A stretch of 64,000 nucleotides of DNA from Gulosibacter chungangensis (GCF_008831155.1 NZ_WBKB01000003.1:62001-126000), one strand, 5' to 3'; numbered from the stretch's first letter, positions 17,781 to 26,850 are shown. Numbers and translations are program-made. Notes: generated by a model from the sequence alone, not told the origin.

Positions 17781-19409
17781 TTAGGCCTCCCTCGGTCGGT
17801 TCTCACCGCGGTGGGTTGGGAAGAGCCCCTTGGGCATGCCCACGCCGTCCCAGTTGAGGAGGTTCACCCGGCCCGCCATGCTCGACTTTTTGGAGCCACT
17901 ACCGGTTTCACGCACCCCGGTTTCGCTCGGCAGATCCCACATATCCCCCATGCCGGGTCCGCCGTCACCATTGAGCGGGCAGTCGGTGTTGATGCCTTCA
18001 AGGTTGTGGGCGGTCTCCGAGTGGCCCGCAGGGATGACATAGCGTTCGTTGTACTTCGCGATGGCGAGCAGCCGGTACATTTCCTCCATCGTGTCGGGTT
18101 CCATGCCCACCGAGTAGGGAATCATGGGGTCGCCCTCGCCGCCGAGGTTGATATCGCGCATATAGGAGCGCATGGCGGCCATGCGCCGCAGCACGTCGGC
18201 GACGATATCCACGTCGCCTGCGGTGAAGAGGTTTGCGAGGTATTCGATGGGGATGCGCAGGTCTTCGATTGCGGCGAAGAGGTTCACCGCGTTCTCGGCG
18301 TCATAGCCGGCATCCTTGACCACATCCACCACCGGGGACAGGGGCGGGATGTACCAGACCATCGGCATGGTGCGGTATTCGGGGTGGAGCGGCAGCGCCA
18401 CCTCGTAGTCCTTGATCAGCTTGTAGATCGGGGATTCTTGGGCGCCGGTGATCCAGTCGTAGGGGATGCCGTTTCGTTCGGCGGCGTTCATTACCTCGGG
18501 GTCAAAGGGGTCGAGGATGAGGTCCCGCTGGGCAGCGTAGAGGTCGCGTTCGTTGGGTGTGGATGCGGCCTCGGTCACCCGATCGGCGTCGTAGAGGATG
18601 AGCCCGATATAGCGGAGCCTGCCCACGCAGGTTTCGGCGCAGACCGTGGGCTCACCGTTTTCGATGCGGGGATAGCAGAAGGTGCACTTCTCGGCTTTAC
18701 CGGTGCGGTGATTGAAGTAGATCTTCTTATAGGGGCAGCCGGTGACGCACATGCGCCAGCCGCGGCAGGTGTCCTGATCGACAAGCACGATGCCGTCTTC
18801 CTCGCGCTTGTAGATCGCGCCCGAGGGGCAGGATGCGGCGCAGGAGGGGTTGAGGCAGTGCTCGCAGATTCGGGGGAGATAGAACATGTAGGTCTGCTCG
18901 AATTCGAGCTTGACCTTGTCTTCGAGGCCTTTGAGCATCGGGTCTTTGTCGGCCACCGCGTAGGTGCCGCCGAGGTCGTCGTCCCAGTTGCCGGACCATT
19001 TAATCGACATCCGCTTACCGGTGAGCAGTGAGCGTGGGGGTGCCGTGGGGATGTGCTTTTGCTCGGGTGCGTTGAGGAGGTTCTCGTATTCGTAGCTCCA
19101 GGGCTCGTAGTAGTCATCGAGTTCGGGCAGCTTCGGGTTCGAGAAGATCTGTGCGAGCTTCTTCCACTTGCCGCCGGCCTTGAGTTTGAGTCGGCCAGAT
19201 CGACTCAGTGCCCAGCCGCCCTGCCATTTTTCTTGGTCTTCGTAGCCGCGGGGGTAGCCCTGGCCGGGTCGGGTTTCGACGTTATTGAACCAGACCTGCT
19301 CGGTGCCTTTGCGGTTGGTCCACGCCTGCTTGCAGGTGACCGAACACGTGTGACAGCCGATGCACTTGTCTAGGTTCATCACCATTGCCATTTGTGCCAT
19401 GACGCGCAT
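17781..19409 (-). CDS. narH: respiratory nitrate reductase beta subunit (Fe-S)
   Basis: A 542-residue iron-sulfur subunit carrying electrons from NarI to NarG on the cytoplasmic face. The first cluster motif is CIGCHTCSVTC (Cys16, 19, 22, 26). Further motifs are CEHCLNPSCAASCPSGA, CRGWRMCVTGCPYKK (the Trp variant that gives the [3Fe-4S] cluster) and KCTFCYPRIENG. The C-terminal part is extended as in other NarH. It lies 20 bp after narG and directly before narJ. Confidence 0.97.
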   Translation of the reverse strand: MRVMAQMAMVMNLDKCIGCHTCSVTCKQAWTNRKGTEQVWFNNVETRPGQGYPRGYEDQEKWQGGWALSRSGRLKLKAGGKWKKLAQIFSNPKLPELDDYYEPWSYEYENLLNAPEQKHIPTAPPRSLLTGKRMSIKWSGNWDDDLGGTYAVADKDPMLKGLEDKVKLEFEQTYMFYLPRICEHCLNPSCAASCPSGAIYKREEDGIVLVDQDTCRGWRMCVTGCPYKKIYFNHRTGKAEKCTFCYPRIENGEPTVCAETCVGRLRYIGLILYDADRVTEAASTPNERDLYAAQRDLILDPFDPEVMNAAERNGIPYDWITGAQESPIYKLIKDYEVALPLHPEYRTMPMVWYIPPLSPVVDVVKDAGYDAENAVNLFAAIEDLRIPIEYLANLFTAGDVDIVADVLRRMAAMRSYMRDINLGGEGDPMIPYSVGMEPDTMEEMYRLLAIAKYNERYVIPAGHSETAHNLEGINTDCPLNGDGGPGMGDMWDLPSETGVRETGSGSKKSSMAGRVNLLNWDGVGMPKGLFPTHRGENRPREA

Positions 19410-19429
19410 GATTCTGCTCCTCGACCCAG

Positions 19430-22400
19430 TTAGTATTCGACGTCTTGATTGCTGCGCTTGCGGATCACGGTGACCTCATCGCGCTGGTTGCCGGTTGGCC
19501 CGTAATAGTTGAAGCCGTAGGACAGTTGCGCGTAGCCACCGACCAGGTGGGTGGGTTTGATCATGATTCGCGTGAGCGAGTTGTGGATGCCACCGCGTTG
19601 CCCGGTGGTTTCGGAGATGGGTACGTTCACGGTGCGCTCCTGCGCGTGGTGCATGAACGCGGTGCCCTTGGGCATGCGGTGGGAGACGATCGCGCGGGCT
19701 GCGACGGCGCCGTTGCGGTTGACCGCTTCGATCCAGTCGTTGTCCTTGATGCCGACCGCTTCGGCGTCTTCCACGCTCATCCAGATGGTTTGACCACCGC
19801 GGCCAAGGCTCATCATGAAGAAGTTTTCTTGGTACATCGAGTGGATGGCCCACTTATTGTGCGGGGTGAGATAGCGCACCGAGATGGAGTGTCCGTCGGT
19901 GTCACCAATCTCGCGTTCGCCGAACAGGGCGTTCATATCCAGCGGTGGCCGGAAGGTGGGTAAGGCATCGCCCATTTCTTGGAACCAGTCGTGGTCGACG
20001 TAGAACTGATATCGTCCGGTGAGGGTGTGCCAGGGCTTGAGCCGTTCGACATTGATGGTGAACGGTGAGTAGCGGCGACCGCCGGATTCGGAACCGGACC
20101 ATTCCGGGGAGGTGATTACCGGTACCGGGGCGGCCTTCGCATCCTCGAAGGAGACCTGCTTGCCCTCGTGCTCGGCCGAGAGATCGTGCAGTTGCTGGCC
20201 GGTGCGTTTTTCGAGGTGGCGGAAGCCCTCGGTGGCCATCAGCCCGTTTGTGGTGCCGGAGAGCCCCAGGATGTAGTCGGCGGCGTGACGGTCCTCGTCG
20301 AGTCGTGGCTGGCCCTTGCCGACCCCGCGCTTGACGACGCCATTGAGCCTTCGCAGCCGCTCGACGTGGTGGTCCACGTCGTAGGTGATGCCGCGGGTGG
20401 TCATGCCCTTGGATTCGAGCAGTGGGCCGATTGAGGTGTATTTCTCGTAGATTGCCGTGTAGTCGCGTTCCACCTCGATGAGGGAGGGGAGGGTGACCCC
20501 GGGGATCGGTTCGCATTCACCGAATTTCCAGTCCTTGACCCGGCCGTGTGGCGTGTTCACCTCATCCGGGGTGTCGTGCTGCAGCGGGAAGGCGACGATG
20601 TCCTTGCGGGTGCCGAGGTGCGTGCGCGAAAGCTCGGAGAACTTTTTCGCAATCGTCGCCCAGGTTTGCCAGTCGGTGCGGGACTGCCAGGGTGTGGAGA
20701 TCGCCGGGGTAAAGACGTTCACGAAGGGATGCATGTCGGTGGTCGACAGATCGTGTTTCTCGTACCAGGTGGCGGCCGGCAAAATCACGTCGCTGTGGAG
20801 CGTCGTGGTGGTCATGCGGAAGTCGAGGGTCAGGAGCAGATCGATCTTGCCGATCGGGGCCTCCTCGCGCCATTTCACGTCCCGCGGGCGGGCATACTCG
20901 GGGGTCTCTTCGGCAGAGACGGTGTTGTCCACTCCGAGCAGGTGCTTGAGGAAGTACTGGTCCCCCTTAGCGGAGGAACCGAGGGTGTTTGCCCGCCACA
21001 TGGACCAGATCCGCGGATAGTTGTTTTCGGCATCCGGGTCTTCTACGGCGAAGTTGATGCTGCCATCCTTGAGCGACTCGACGAGGTAGTCCACGCTCGA
21101 TTTCCCGGCCGCGGCGGCCGCATCCGTAACGTCGAGCGGGTTCTTGTCGAAGGACGGATAGAAGGGCTGCCAGCCGAGGCGTGTGGCCTGCGCCACCGCA
21201 TCCGCCGTGGCCATCCCCGCGAACTTTCCCTTCCCGGCGCGGGCCGCGAGCTTATCGGCGCCGAACTGGTCATAGCGCCACTGTTTGGTGTGCATGTACC
21301 AGTACGTGGTTTGGGTCATTTGTCGCGGGGGCCTTGACCAGTCGAGGGCGTTGGCCATGTTGATCCAGCCCGTGAAGGGGCGAATCTTCTCCTGCCCGAC
21401 GTAGTGCGCCCAACCGCCCCCGTTCACGCCCTGCGTGCCGCAGAGCGTGGTGAGGGTGAGGAAGGTGCGGTAGGTCTGGTCGGAGTGGAACCAGTGGTTC
21501 GTACCGGCGCCCATCAGAATCATCGAGCGGCCGTGTGAGTCGCGGGCATTTTCGGCGAACTCGCGCCCGATGCGGGCTGCGGCGACGCCGGGAACCCCGG
21601 TGATCCGCTCCTGCCAGGCGGGGGTATTGGGGCTCGAGGCGTCGTCATAGCCGGTTGGCCAGTGCCCCGGCAGCCCGGGGCGGCCCACGCCGTATTCGGC
21701 GAGCAGCAGGTCGTAGACGGTGGTCACGAGTCGGTCGCCGAGGCGCCGGGCGGGCACACCCCGGGTAATCGTGTCGATCTCACCCTGGGCCGCGGTATCG
21801 AAGCGTGGCAGCTCGATCTCGACCCGAGCATCCGCCCCGTCATAGAGGCTCAACTGCGGCTGGATCTCACCGAGGTCGAGGTGCCAATCACCTTCGCCAT
21901 CCGCGGCGTAGCGGTGCCCGAGCGTGCCCTTGGGGACAGTGGGGCGGTCCGTAGCGGCATCCCAGACGGCGGGTTTGTAGTCGGCGTGCTCGGTGGCAGC
22001 CTCGGGGGTGTGGGCTTCGCCGAGGTCGGATGCGACCACGAACTTCCCCGGGGCATAGCTGCCGTTTGGCTGCGGGTCGAGTTCGACGATGAAGGGCAGG
22101 TCAGTGTAGCGCTTGACGTAGTTGTCAAAGTATTCGGTGGTTTTATCCACGAAGAATTCTTTGAGGATGACGTGGCCCATTGCCATCGCGAGCGCGCCAT
22201 CGGTGCCGGTTGCGGGTGCGAGCCATTCATCGGCGAACTTCACGTTCTCGGCGTAGTCGGGTGCGATGGAGATCACCTTCTGGCCGCGATAGCGTGCCTC
22301 GGCCATCCAGTGCGCGTCGGGGGTGCGGGTGAGTGGCACGTTCGAGCCCCACATCATCAGATAGCTGGAGTTCCACCAGTCGCCGGACTCCGGCACATCG

Positions 22401-23164
22401 GTTTGGTCACCGAAGACCTGCGGGGAGGCGGGCGGCAGGTCGGCGTACCAGTCGTAGAAGGAGAGCATCGAGCCACCGATGAGCTGGTGGAAGCGCGCCC
22501 CTGAAGAGAAGGAGACCGGGCTCATGGCCGGGATGGGGGAGAACCCGGTGGCGCGGTCGGGGCCGTACTCCTTGACCGTATAGACGTAAGCCGCTGCGAC
22601 AATTTCGACCGCCTCATCCCAGGTCGCTCGCACGAGCCCGCCCTTGCCACGCACCGACTTATAGCGCTTGGCTTTCACCGGGTCTTCGACGATCGACTGC
22701 CAGGCGAGTACCGGGTCGCCACCGTGCTGGCGCTTTGCCTCGCGGAAGAGCTGCATGAGCGCCCCGCGCACATAGGGGTAGCGCACGCGCGTGGGTGAGT
22801 AGGTGTACCAGGAAAAGGAAGCCCCACGAGGGCAGCCGCGAGGTTCATATTCGGGCATATCGGGGCCGGCGCTCGGGTAGTCGGTGGCCTGCGATTCCCA
22901 AGTGATGAGACCGTCCTTGACGTAGACGTGCCAGGAGCAGGAGCCGGTGCAGTTCACCCCGTGCGTGGAGCGCACCACTTTGTCGTGCGCCCAGCGATTG
23001 CGATAGAAGGAATCGCCCTGTCGGCCGCCACGAAGGTGGATCTCGCGGTTGTCATCGGTGATGTTTTTTCGCGAGCCAAAAAACTTGCGCACCCCGACCA
23101 GGCCGTCCATGAGTGGGTTATCAATTCCGGGCGACTCGGGTCGGCCGGTTTCCTTCAGCGTCAT
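19430..23164 (-). CDS. narG: respiratory nitrate reductase alpha subunit (Mo-bisMGD)
   Basis: A 1244-residue catalytic subunit that reduces nitrate to nitrite at a molybdenum bis-MGD centre. The FS0 cluster ligands are His68, Cys72, Cys76 (STHGVNCTGSCSW) and Cys111 (EPRGCPRG). The molybdenum ligand aspartate is in VPESGDWWNSSY. No Tat signal is seen, which fits a NarG facing the cytoplasm. The open frame runs on to 23554 inside narK, but the ATG at 23164 gives the family N-terminus and length and has GAGAGG upstream. It follows narK by 41 bp in the operon. Confidence 0.97.
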   Translation of the reverse strand: MTLKETGRPESPGIDNPLMDGLVGVRKFFGSRKNITDDNREIHLRGGRQGDSFYRNRWAHDKVVRSTHGVNCTGSCSWHVYVKDGLITWESQATDYPSAGPDMPEYEPRGCPRGASFSWYTYSPTRVRYPYVRGALMQLFREAKRQHGGDPVLAWQSIVEDPVKAKRYKSVRGKGGLVRATWDEAVEIVAAAYVYTVKEYGPDRATGFSPIPAMSPVSFSSGARFHQLIGGSMLSFYDWYADLPPASPQVFGDQTDVPESGDWWNSSYLMMWGSNVPLTRTPDAHWMAEARYRGQKVISIAPDYAENVKFADEWLAPATGTDGALAMAMGHVILKEFFVDKTTEYFDNYVKRYTDLPFIVELDPQPNGSYAPGKFVVASDLGEAHTPEAATEHADYKPAVWDAATDRPTVPKGTLGHRYAADGEGDWHLDLGEIQPQLSLYDGADARVEIELPRFDTAAQGEIDTITRGVPARRLGDRLVTTVYDLLLAEYGVGRPGLPGHWPTGYDDASSPNTPAWQERITGVPGVAAARIGREFAENARDSHGRSMILMGAGTNHWFHSDQTYRTFLTLTTLCGTQGVNGGGWAHYVGQEKIRPFTGWINMANALDWSRPPRQMTQTTYWYMHTKQWRYDQFGADKLAARAGKGKFAGMATADAVAQATRLGWQPFYPSFDKNPLDVTDAAAAAGKSSVDYLVESLKDGSINFAVEDPDAENNYPRIWSMWRANTLGSSAKGDQYFLKHLLGVDNTVSAEETPEYARPRDVKWREEAPIGKIDLLLTLDFRMTTTTLHSDVILPAATWYEKHDLSTTDMHPFVNVFTPAISTPWQSRTDWQTWATIAKKFSELSRTHLGTRKDIVAFPLQHDTPDEVNTPHGRVKDWKFGECEPIPGVTLPSLIEVERDYTAIYEKYTSIGPLLESKGMTTRGITYDVDHHVERLRRLNGVVKRGVGKGQPRLDEDRHAADYILGLSGTTNGLMATEGFRHLEKRTGQQLHDLSAEHEGKQVSFEDAKAAPVPVITSPEWSGSESGGRRYSPFTINVERLKPWHTLTGRYQFYVDHDWFQEMGDALPTFRPPLDMNALFGEREIGDTDGHSISVRYLTPHNKWAIHSMYQENFFMMSLGRGGQTIWMSVEDAEAVGIKDNDWIEAVNRNGAVAARAIVSHRMPKGTAFMHHAQERTVNVPISETTGQRGGIHNSLTRIMIKPTHLVGGYAQLSYGFNYYGPTGNQRDEVTVIRKRSNQDVEY

Positions 23165-23205
23165 GGTGAGACCTCTCAACTCTGGGAATGGATGCGGTGA
23201 AAACG

Positions 23206-24405
23206 TTAGGAGTGGACCGGCAGGCTTGCGGCCTTCGCGCGGCGCTGTCCGGCGCCGATCCACAGGGTGATGAGCAGTGCGATGAGGGTGAAGACCGCAA
23301 GGAGCAGGATGCCGAGGCTGTAGTTCTGGAAGGACTTCCAGAGCACCCCGAGCAGCAGCGGCGGCACGAAACCGCCGAGGCCACCGGCAGCGCCCACAAA
23401 GCCAGTGATGGACCCCACTTTGCTGGGGTCGCTCACCTGGGCGATCAGCGCGAAGGTGGCACCGGAACCGAGCCCGAGGCCGATGGACATCGCGATGAAC
23501 GCCACGGTGCCAAGCGGCATCAGGTGCGGGTCGAATGCCAGGGTGAGCGCACAAATGATCACGAGTGAATAGGCAATCACCAGGGTGCGAATCGCGCCGA
23601 TGCGGTCGGCGAGGATGCCACCCACTGGGCGCATGACCACTGCGGCAATGACGAAACCAGCCGTGCGCAGGGATGCATCTGCCGTCTCAAGTCCGTAAGC
23701 CTGGTGCAGGATCGTCGGAAGATACACCGAAAATGCCACATAGCCGCCAAAGGACAGCGCGTAGAGATAGCAGGCCTGCCAGGTCAGCAAAATCTTCGAG
23801 GTATCGGACAGCTGTGCGCCCAGACTGCGTTTCGACGGGCTCCAGTTGGGGGAGTCCTTCATCAGGAACCAGGCGGCAATCGCGTACACCACCAGCACAC
23901 CCGCGACCAGAAGGAAGGGTAAGCGGTGATCAATGTTGTAGAGCGGCACCGTGGTGAAGGCCGCAATCGCGGTACCGCCCATGCCGACGCCGTAAACGCC
24001 AATGGCAGAGCCGCGCTGTTCCTTGGGGAACCAGGAATTCACATAGGGCACGCCGATGGCAAATGAGGTGCCACCAAACCCGAGAAATAGCCCACCCAGC
24101 AGCAGTGTCCACAGCTGATACTGCCCAATCAAGCCGATGAACAGCACCGGAATCACGGTGAGCAGCGAAATGAGCGTCATCATTCGCCGTCCGCCGAAGC
24201 GGTCCGTGTAGGCACCGGCGAGGATTCGCCCGAGCGAGCCCACCAGCACGGGGATCGCAACCATTAACGAAGAATCCTCGGCGAGCCCTTCACCGACGAA
24301 GACCGGACCGAGCGGGCTGATCAGCGACCAGGCCCAAAAATTTACGGCGAAACCGAGCGTAGCCATGATCAGCGCGGTAACTTGCTGTTGCTTCGAAACT
24401 GACAT
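23206..24405 (-). CDS. narK: NarK-type nitrate/nitrite transporter
   Basis: A 399-residue major facilitator with twelve hydrophobic segments and the nitrate/nitrite porter signature (FGGTSFAIGVPYVNSWFPKE and the glycine-rich GSITGFVGAAGGLGGFVPP). It imports nitrate and exports nitrite for the NarGHI enzyme encoded just downstream. The start at 24405 gives the family N-terminus (MSVSKQQQV), with GAAGG about 12 nt upstream. It is the first gene of narKGHJI, so the region upstream (24406-24608) should hold the operon promoter. Confidence 0.94.
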   Translation of the reverse strand: MSVSKQQQVTALIMATLGFAVNFWAWSLISPLGPVFVGEGLAEDSSLMVAIPVLVGSLGRILAGAYTDRFGGRRMMTLISLLTVIPVLFIGLIGQYQLWTLLLGGLFLGFGGTSFAIGVPYVNSWFPKEQRGSAIGVYGVGMGGTAIAAFTTVPLYNIDHRLPFLLVAGVLVVYAIAAWFLMKDSPNWSPSKRSLGAQLSDTSKILLTWQACYLYALSFGGYVAFSVYLPTILHQAYGLETADASLRTAGFVIAAVVMRPVGGILADRIGAIRTLVIAYSLVIICALTLAFDPHLMPLGTVAFIAMSIGLGLGSGATFALIAQVSDPSKVGSITGFVGAAGGLGGFVPPLLLGVLWKSFQNYSLGILLLAVFTLIALLITLWIGAGQRRAKAASLPVHS

Positions 24406-24506
24406 TGCTTCAGTTGACCTTCGAGTCCACATGAGTATGACGTCGGCGGTGCCTGTTCGCCGACGAATTGCTCGTCTTACGAAGCAGGTACTGTGAGCAA
24501 ATTTTT

Positions 24507-24522
24507 GTTAGGTAATCCTAAC
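24507..24522. promoter_or_regulatory. iron-box-like palindrome between narK and mobA
   Basis: GTTAGGTAATCCTAAC is an inverted repeat (GTTAGG / CCTAAC around TAAT). Read in its flanks it matches about 15 of 19 positions of the DtxR/IdeR iron-box consensus. It sits 102 bp before narK and 86 bp before mobA, the only clear palindrome in this divergent gap. Iron control of nar genes is known in Corynebacterium (through RipA/DtxR), but the binding protein here is inference. Confidence 0.45.
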
Positions 24523-24596
24523 TAAAATTACCCTGATCAGAGGGCATTTTTGACCTCTTCAGCATTGCTCAATAGGGTATCAAAGTCCGGGCCAGA

Positions 24597-24602
24597 TAGG
24601 CT
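24597..24602 (+). promoter_or_regulatory. putative -10 element of a leaderless mobA mRNA
   Basis: TAGGCT ends 6 nt before the ATG of mobA, with no Shine-Dalgarno in between. Confidence 0.45.
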
Positions 24603-24608
24603 CACGAA

Positions 24609-25223
24609 ATGAGCTTGCGCGCGATAATTCTCACCGGTGGGCGGTCCACTCGCTTCGGCGGCAAACACAAGCCCACACTCCAAATCGAGGGTGCGTCCGT
24701 GCTGCAGCGCATCGTCACCGCGCTGCGCGATCTCGGTACCGCGCTCGGAGAGCCACCCGAGCTCATCATCGCCGGTTCCGCGGCAGGGGTCAGTGAATTG
24801 AACATTACGGGTTGCGATGAGGAGCTTCGCGTCGTGCGGGAGGACCCACCCTTCGCCGGTCCGCTGGCCGGTATCGCCGCCGGGGTGGACGCGCTCGAAC
24901 CCGAAGGGTCGGCCACGGTGGTCATTCTCGCCGGCGACTTTCCCTTCCTCGAGCCGGATGCGCTCGCGCGGCTGGTCGAGGCCAGTCGCGCTCGCGACAC
25001 GGTCGCGGCCCCGGTGGATGCGGAAGGCTATCCGCAATATCTCCTGTCGGCCTGGCCGGAACGACTCCTGCGGGCGCAACTGGCAGCACTCGACACAGTT
25101 GAGAATCAACCCGTGCGGAAGCTCTTTCGCGGCGTGGCGCTCGCGGAAGTGCCGATGTCGGCGCGCACCATCGCCGATATCGATTCGCCCGCGGACCTGC
25201 GCCACTGGACGGAGGGACACTAA
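24609..25223 (+). CDS. mobA: molybdenum cofactor guanylyltransferase-like NTP transferase
   Basis: A 204-residue nucleotidyltransferase of the MobA family, which attaches GMP to molybdopterin to form the MGD cofactor that NarG needs. The N-terminal loop ILTGGRSTRFGGKHKP (about 7-22) is the GTP-binding signature. AGDFPFL (about 99-105) carries the metal-binding aspartate, and DIDSPADLRHW near the C-terminus is the common end block. Its place next to narKGHJI supports the assignment. It is divergent from narK and convergent with the mogA-like gene. Confidence 0.9.
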   Translation: MSLRAIILTGGRSTRFGGKHKPTLQIEGASVLQRIVTALRDLGTALGEPPELIIAGSAAGVSELNITGCDEELRVVREDPPFAGPLAGIAAGVDALEPEGSATVVILAGDFPFLEPDALARLVEASRARDTVAAPVDAEGYPQYLLSAWPERLLRAQLAALDTVENQPVRKLFRGVALAEVPMSARTIADIDSPADLRHWTEGH

Positions 25224-25261
25224 CGGTACTGGACGGAAGGCCAGAGCCGCGCTGGCTGGTG

Positions 25262-25780
25262 CTATCGAGCACCGTGGCCGTGCACGTCCTCGATTTGTTC
25301 CTGGATGTGGGGCAATAAGGGGGTCAGTACCAAGATTCCGTCGCGCACCCCGCCACGAGAACCCGGGAGGTTCACAATGAAGGTCTGCCCGGTGACCCCG
25401 GCGAGCCCGCGACTCATCACGGCCGAGGGGGTACTGGTGAGCCCCCGAGCCCAGAGCGCATGCATCACGCCGGGCACCTCAAAGTCGATGAATTCGGCGG
25501 TCACCTGTGGGGTTTGGTCATCCGGATTGAGCCCGGTGCCGCCGGTGGTGACGATGAAGCCAGGCGGTGTGTCCCGTAGGAGCGAGGCGATCGCATCCCG
25601 TACCGGATCTCCGTCGCCGACGACGATCGGATCGGGACAGGCGTAGCCGAACCCGCGAAACCATTCGACGAGAATCGGGCCCGTCTTATCCTCGGCCTCT
25701 CCGGCCGCGGCGCTCGTGGACGCAACGATGACCGCCGCGGAACGATTTTGGCCCAGCTGCTCATTAGCATCCGACTTCAT
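25262..25780 (-). CDS. MogA/MoaB family molybdopterin adenylyltransferase
   Basis: A 172-residue protein of the MogA/MoaB fold, which adenylates molybdopterin before molybdate insertion. The nucleotide-binding motif TTGGTGLNPDDQTPQ (about 77-91) and the later block VNLPGSRGGVRDG (about 136-148) are diagnostic. The ATG has AAGGAG 8 nt upstream. With mobA it supplies late steps of cofactor synthesis for NarG. The early moaA, moaC and moeA genes are not in this window. MogA and MoaB are hard to tell apart by sequence alone. Confidence 0.9.
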   Translation of the reverse strand: MKSDANEQLGQNRSAAVIVASTSAAAGEAEDKTGPILVEWFRGFGYACPDPIVVGDGDPVRDAIASLLRDTPPGFIVTTGGTGLNPDDQTPQVTAEFIDFEVPGVMHALWARGLTSTPSAVMSRGLAGVTGQTFIVNLPGSRGGVRDGILVLTPLLPHIQEQIEDVHGHGAR

Positions 25781-25837
25781 TGCCCATGCTCCTTGTTGGT
25801 TCTTGTGACCAATGGTTGTGCCTGTGGCCAGTATGGC

Positions 25838-26782
25838 CTAGTCGCTGCGGGAAAAGACCTCCACCGCACCGGTGAGCGAGTTGCGGCGGAACAGTAAACT
25901 CGGCACCCCGGCGAGTTCCCCCGCCTTGACCGTGCGATCTTCACCGATGATGGTCACCTTGGTGCCCGCGGTTACGTAGAGCCCCGCCTCGACCACGCAG
26001 TCATCGCCGAGCGCAAACCCGATGCCGGCGTTGGCGCCGATGAGCGAGCGTTCACCGACGAAGACGCGCTGATCGCTGTCGGTGGCGACCAAGCCCATGA
26101 TCGAGGCGCCCCCACCAATATCGGTGTGTGCGCCGATGACTACACCCTGCGAGATCCGCCCCTCGATAATGCTCGGGCCGAGTGTGCCGGCATTGAAGTT
26201 CACGAAGCCCTCGTGCATCACGATCGTCCCGGGCGACAGGTACGCACCCAGGCGCACGCGACCGCCGTCAGCGATGCGCACCTTCTCGGGGACGAGATAG
26301 TCGAGCAGGCGCGGAACCTTATCGATGGCGTAGACCTGGATGCCGCCGCGACGAAGCGCCGGCAGGCGCAGCGAAATCTCTTCCGCATCCATCGGCCCGA
26401 GGTCCGTCCAGGCATTTTCGGGCAAATGGGCGAACAGGCCTGTGAGGTTTTGGCCGTGTGGTTTCACGAGCAGGTGAGAGAACAGATGCAGCCGCAAATA
26501 CGCATCCAGCGTGGATTCAACCGCAGCCGACAGATTGCTCTCGACCACGACCGGGGTGACCCGGACACCGCGGCGCGGGTCGTCGTGGGCTTCGTCCGCG
26601 AGCGCCTTGGGTGCGACGAAGCGATCCCGGTCTGCGGGTACACGGCCGAGCTTCGGCTCAGGGAACCAACAGTCAAGTACCTTGCCGGAGTCGGTAATGG
26701 TGGCTAGGCCGTCGCCCCAAGCCCACTGTTCGTTCGGCACGGCCGAACGTTCCTGACCCTGCTGGCTGTCATGCGCACTCAT
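25838..26782 (-). CDS. dapD: tetrahydrodipicolinate N-succinyltransferase
   Basis: A 314-residue succinyltransferase of the actinobacterial DapD type, acting in the succinylase branch of lysine and meso-DAP synthesis. The C-terminal half shows left-handed beta-helix hexapeptide repeats (about 170-290: GAYLSPGTIVMHEGFVNFNA, GAHTDIGGGASIMG, GDDCVVEAGLYVTAGTKVTI). The N-terminal half matches the actinobacterial form. A longer frame opens at 26983, but the ATG at 26782 is preferred: TAGGGT lies 7 nt upstream (leaderless pattern), and the protein then has normal length. Together with ddh it gives two parallel DAP routes. Confidence 0.94.
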   Translation of the reverse strand: MSAHDSQQGQERSAVPNEQWAWGDGLATITDSGKVLDCWFPEPKLGRVPADRDRFVAPKALADEAHDDPRRGVRVTPVVVESNLSAAVESTLDAYLRLHLFSHLLVKPHGQNLTGLFAHLPENAWTDLGPMDAEEISLRLPALRRGGIQVYAIDKVPRLLDYLVPEKVRIADGGRVRLGAYLSPGTIVMHEGFVNFNAGTLGPSIIEGRISQGVVIGAHTDIGGGASIMGLVATDSDQRVFVGERSLIGANAGIGFALGDDCVVEAGLYVTAGTKVTIIGEDRTVKAGELAGVPSLLFRRNSLTGAVEVFSRSD

Positions 26783-26789
26783 GTGCACA

Positions 26790-26795
26790 ACCCTA
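26790..26795 (-). promoter_or_regulatory. putative -10 element of a leaderless dapD mRNA
   Basis: On the minus strand TAGGGT lies exactly 7 nt before the dapD ATG, with no Shine-Dalgarno. The neighbouring divergent gene has the same arrangement. Confidence 0.5.
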
Positions 26796-26837
26796 GCGCT
26801 CAGCGCACGTGGAATCAGTCCCGCCCACACTCTTCCG

Positions 26838-26843
26838 TACACT
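26838..26843 (+). promoter_or_regulatory. putative -10 element of a leaderless mRNA (membrane glycosyltransferase)
   Basis: TACACT lies exactly 7 nt before the ATG at 26851. The divergent dapD promoter is only about 42 bp away, so the two promoters share one short region. Confidence 0.5.
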
Positions 26844-26850
26844 GGAGCGC

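Noticed and set aside
17646-19031. 461-codon open frame on the plus strand opposite narJ and narH
   Set aside because: It mirrors the codon structure of the strongly supported narH/narJ genes, has no recognisable domain, and its His/Val/Gly-rich sequence is typical of an antisense shadow in GC-rich DNA.
23165-23554. N-terminal extension of narG into narK
   Set aside because: The 130 extra codons are another frame of narK on the same strand, Arg/Pro-rich and unlike any NarG. The ATG at 23164 gives the conserved N-terminus with a ribosome-binding site.
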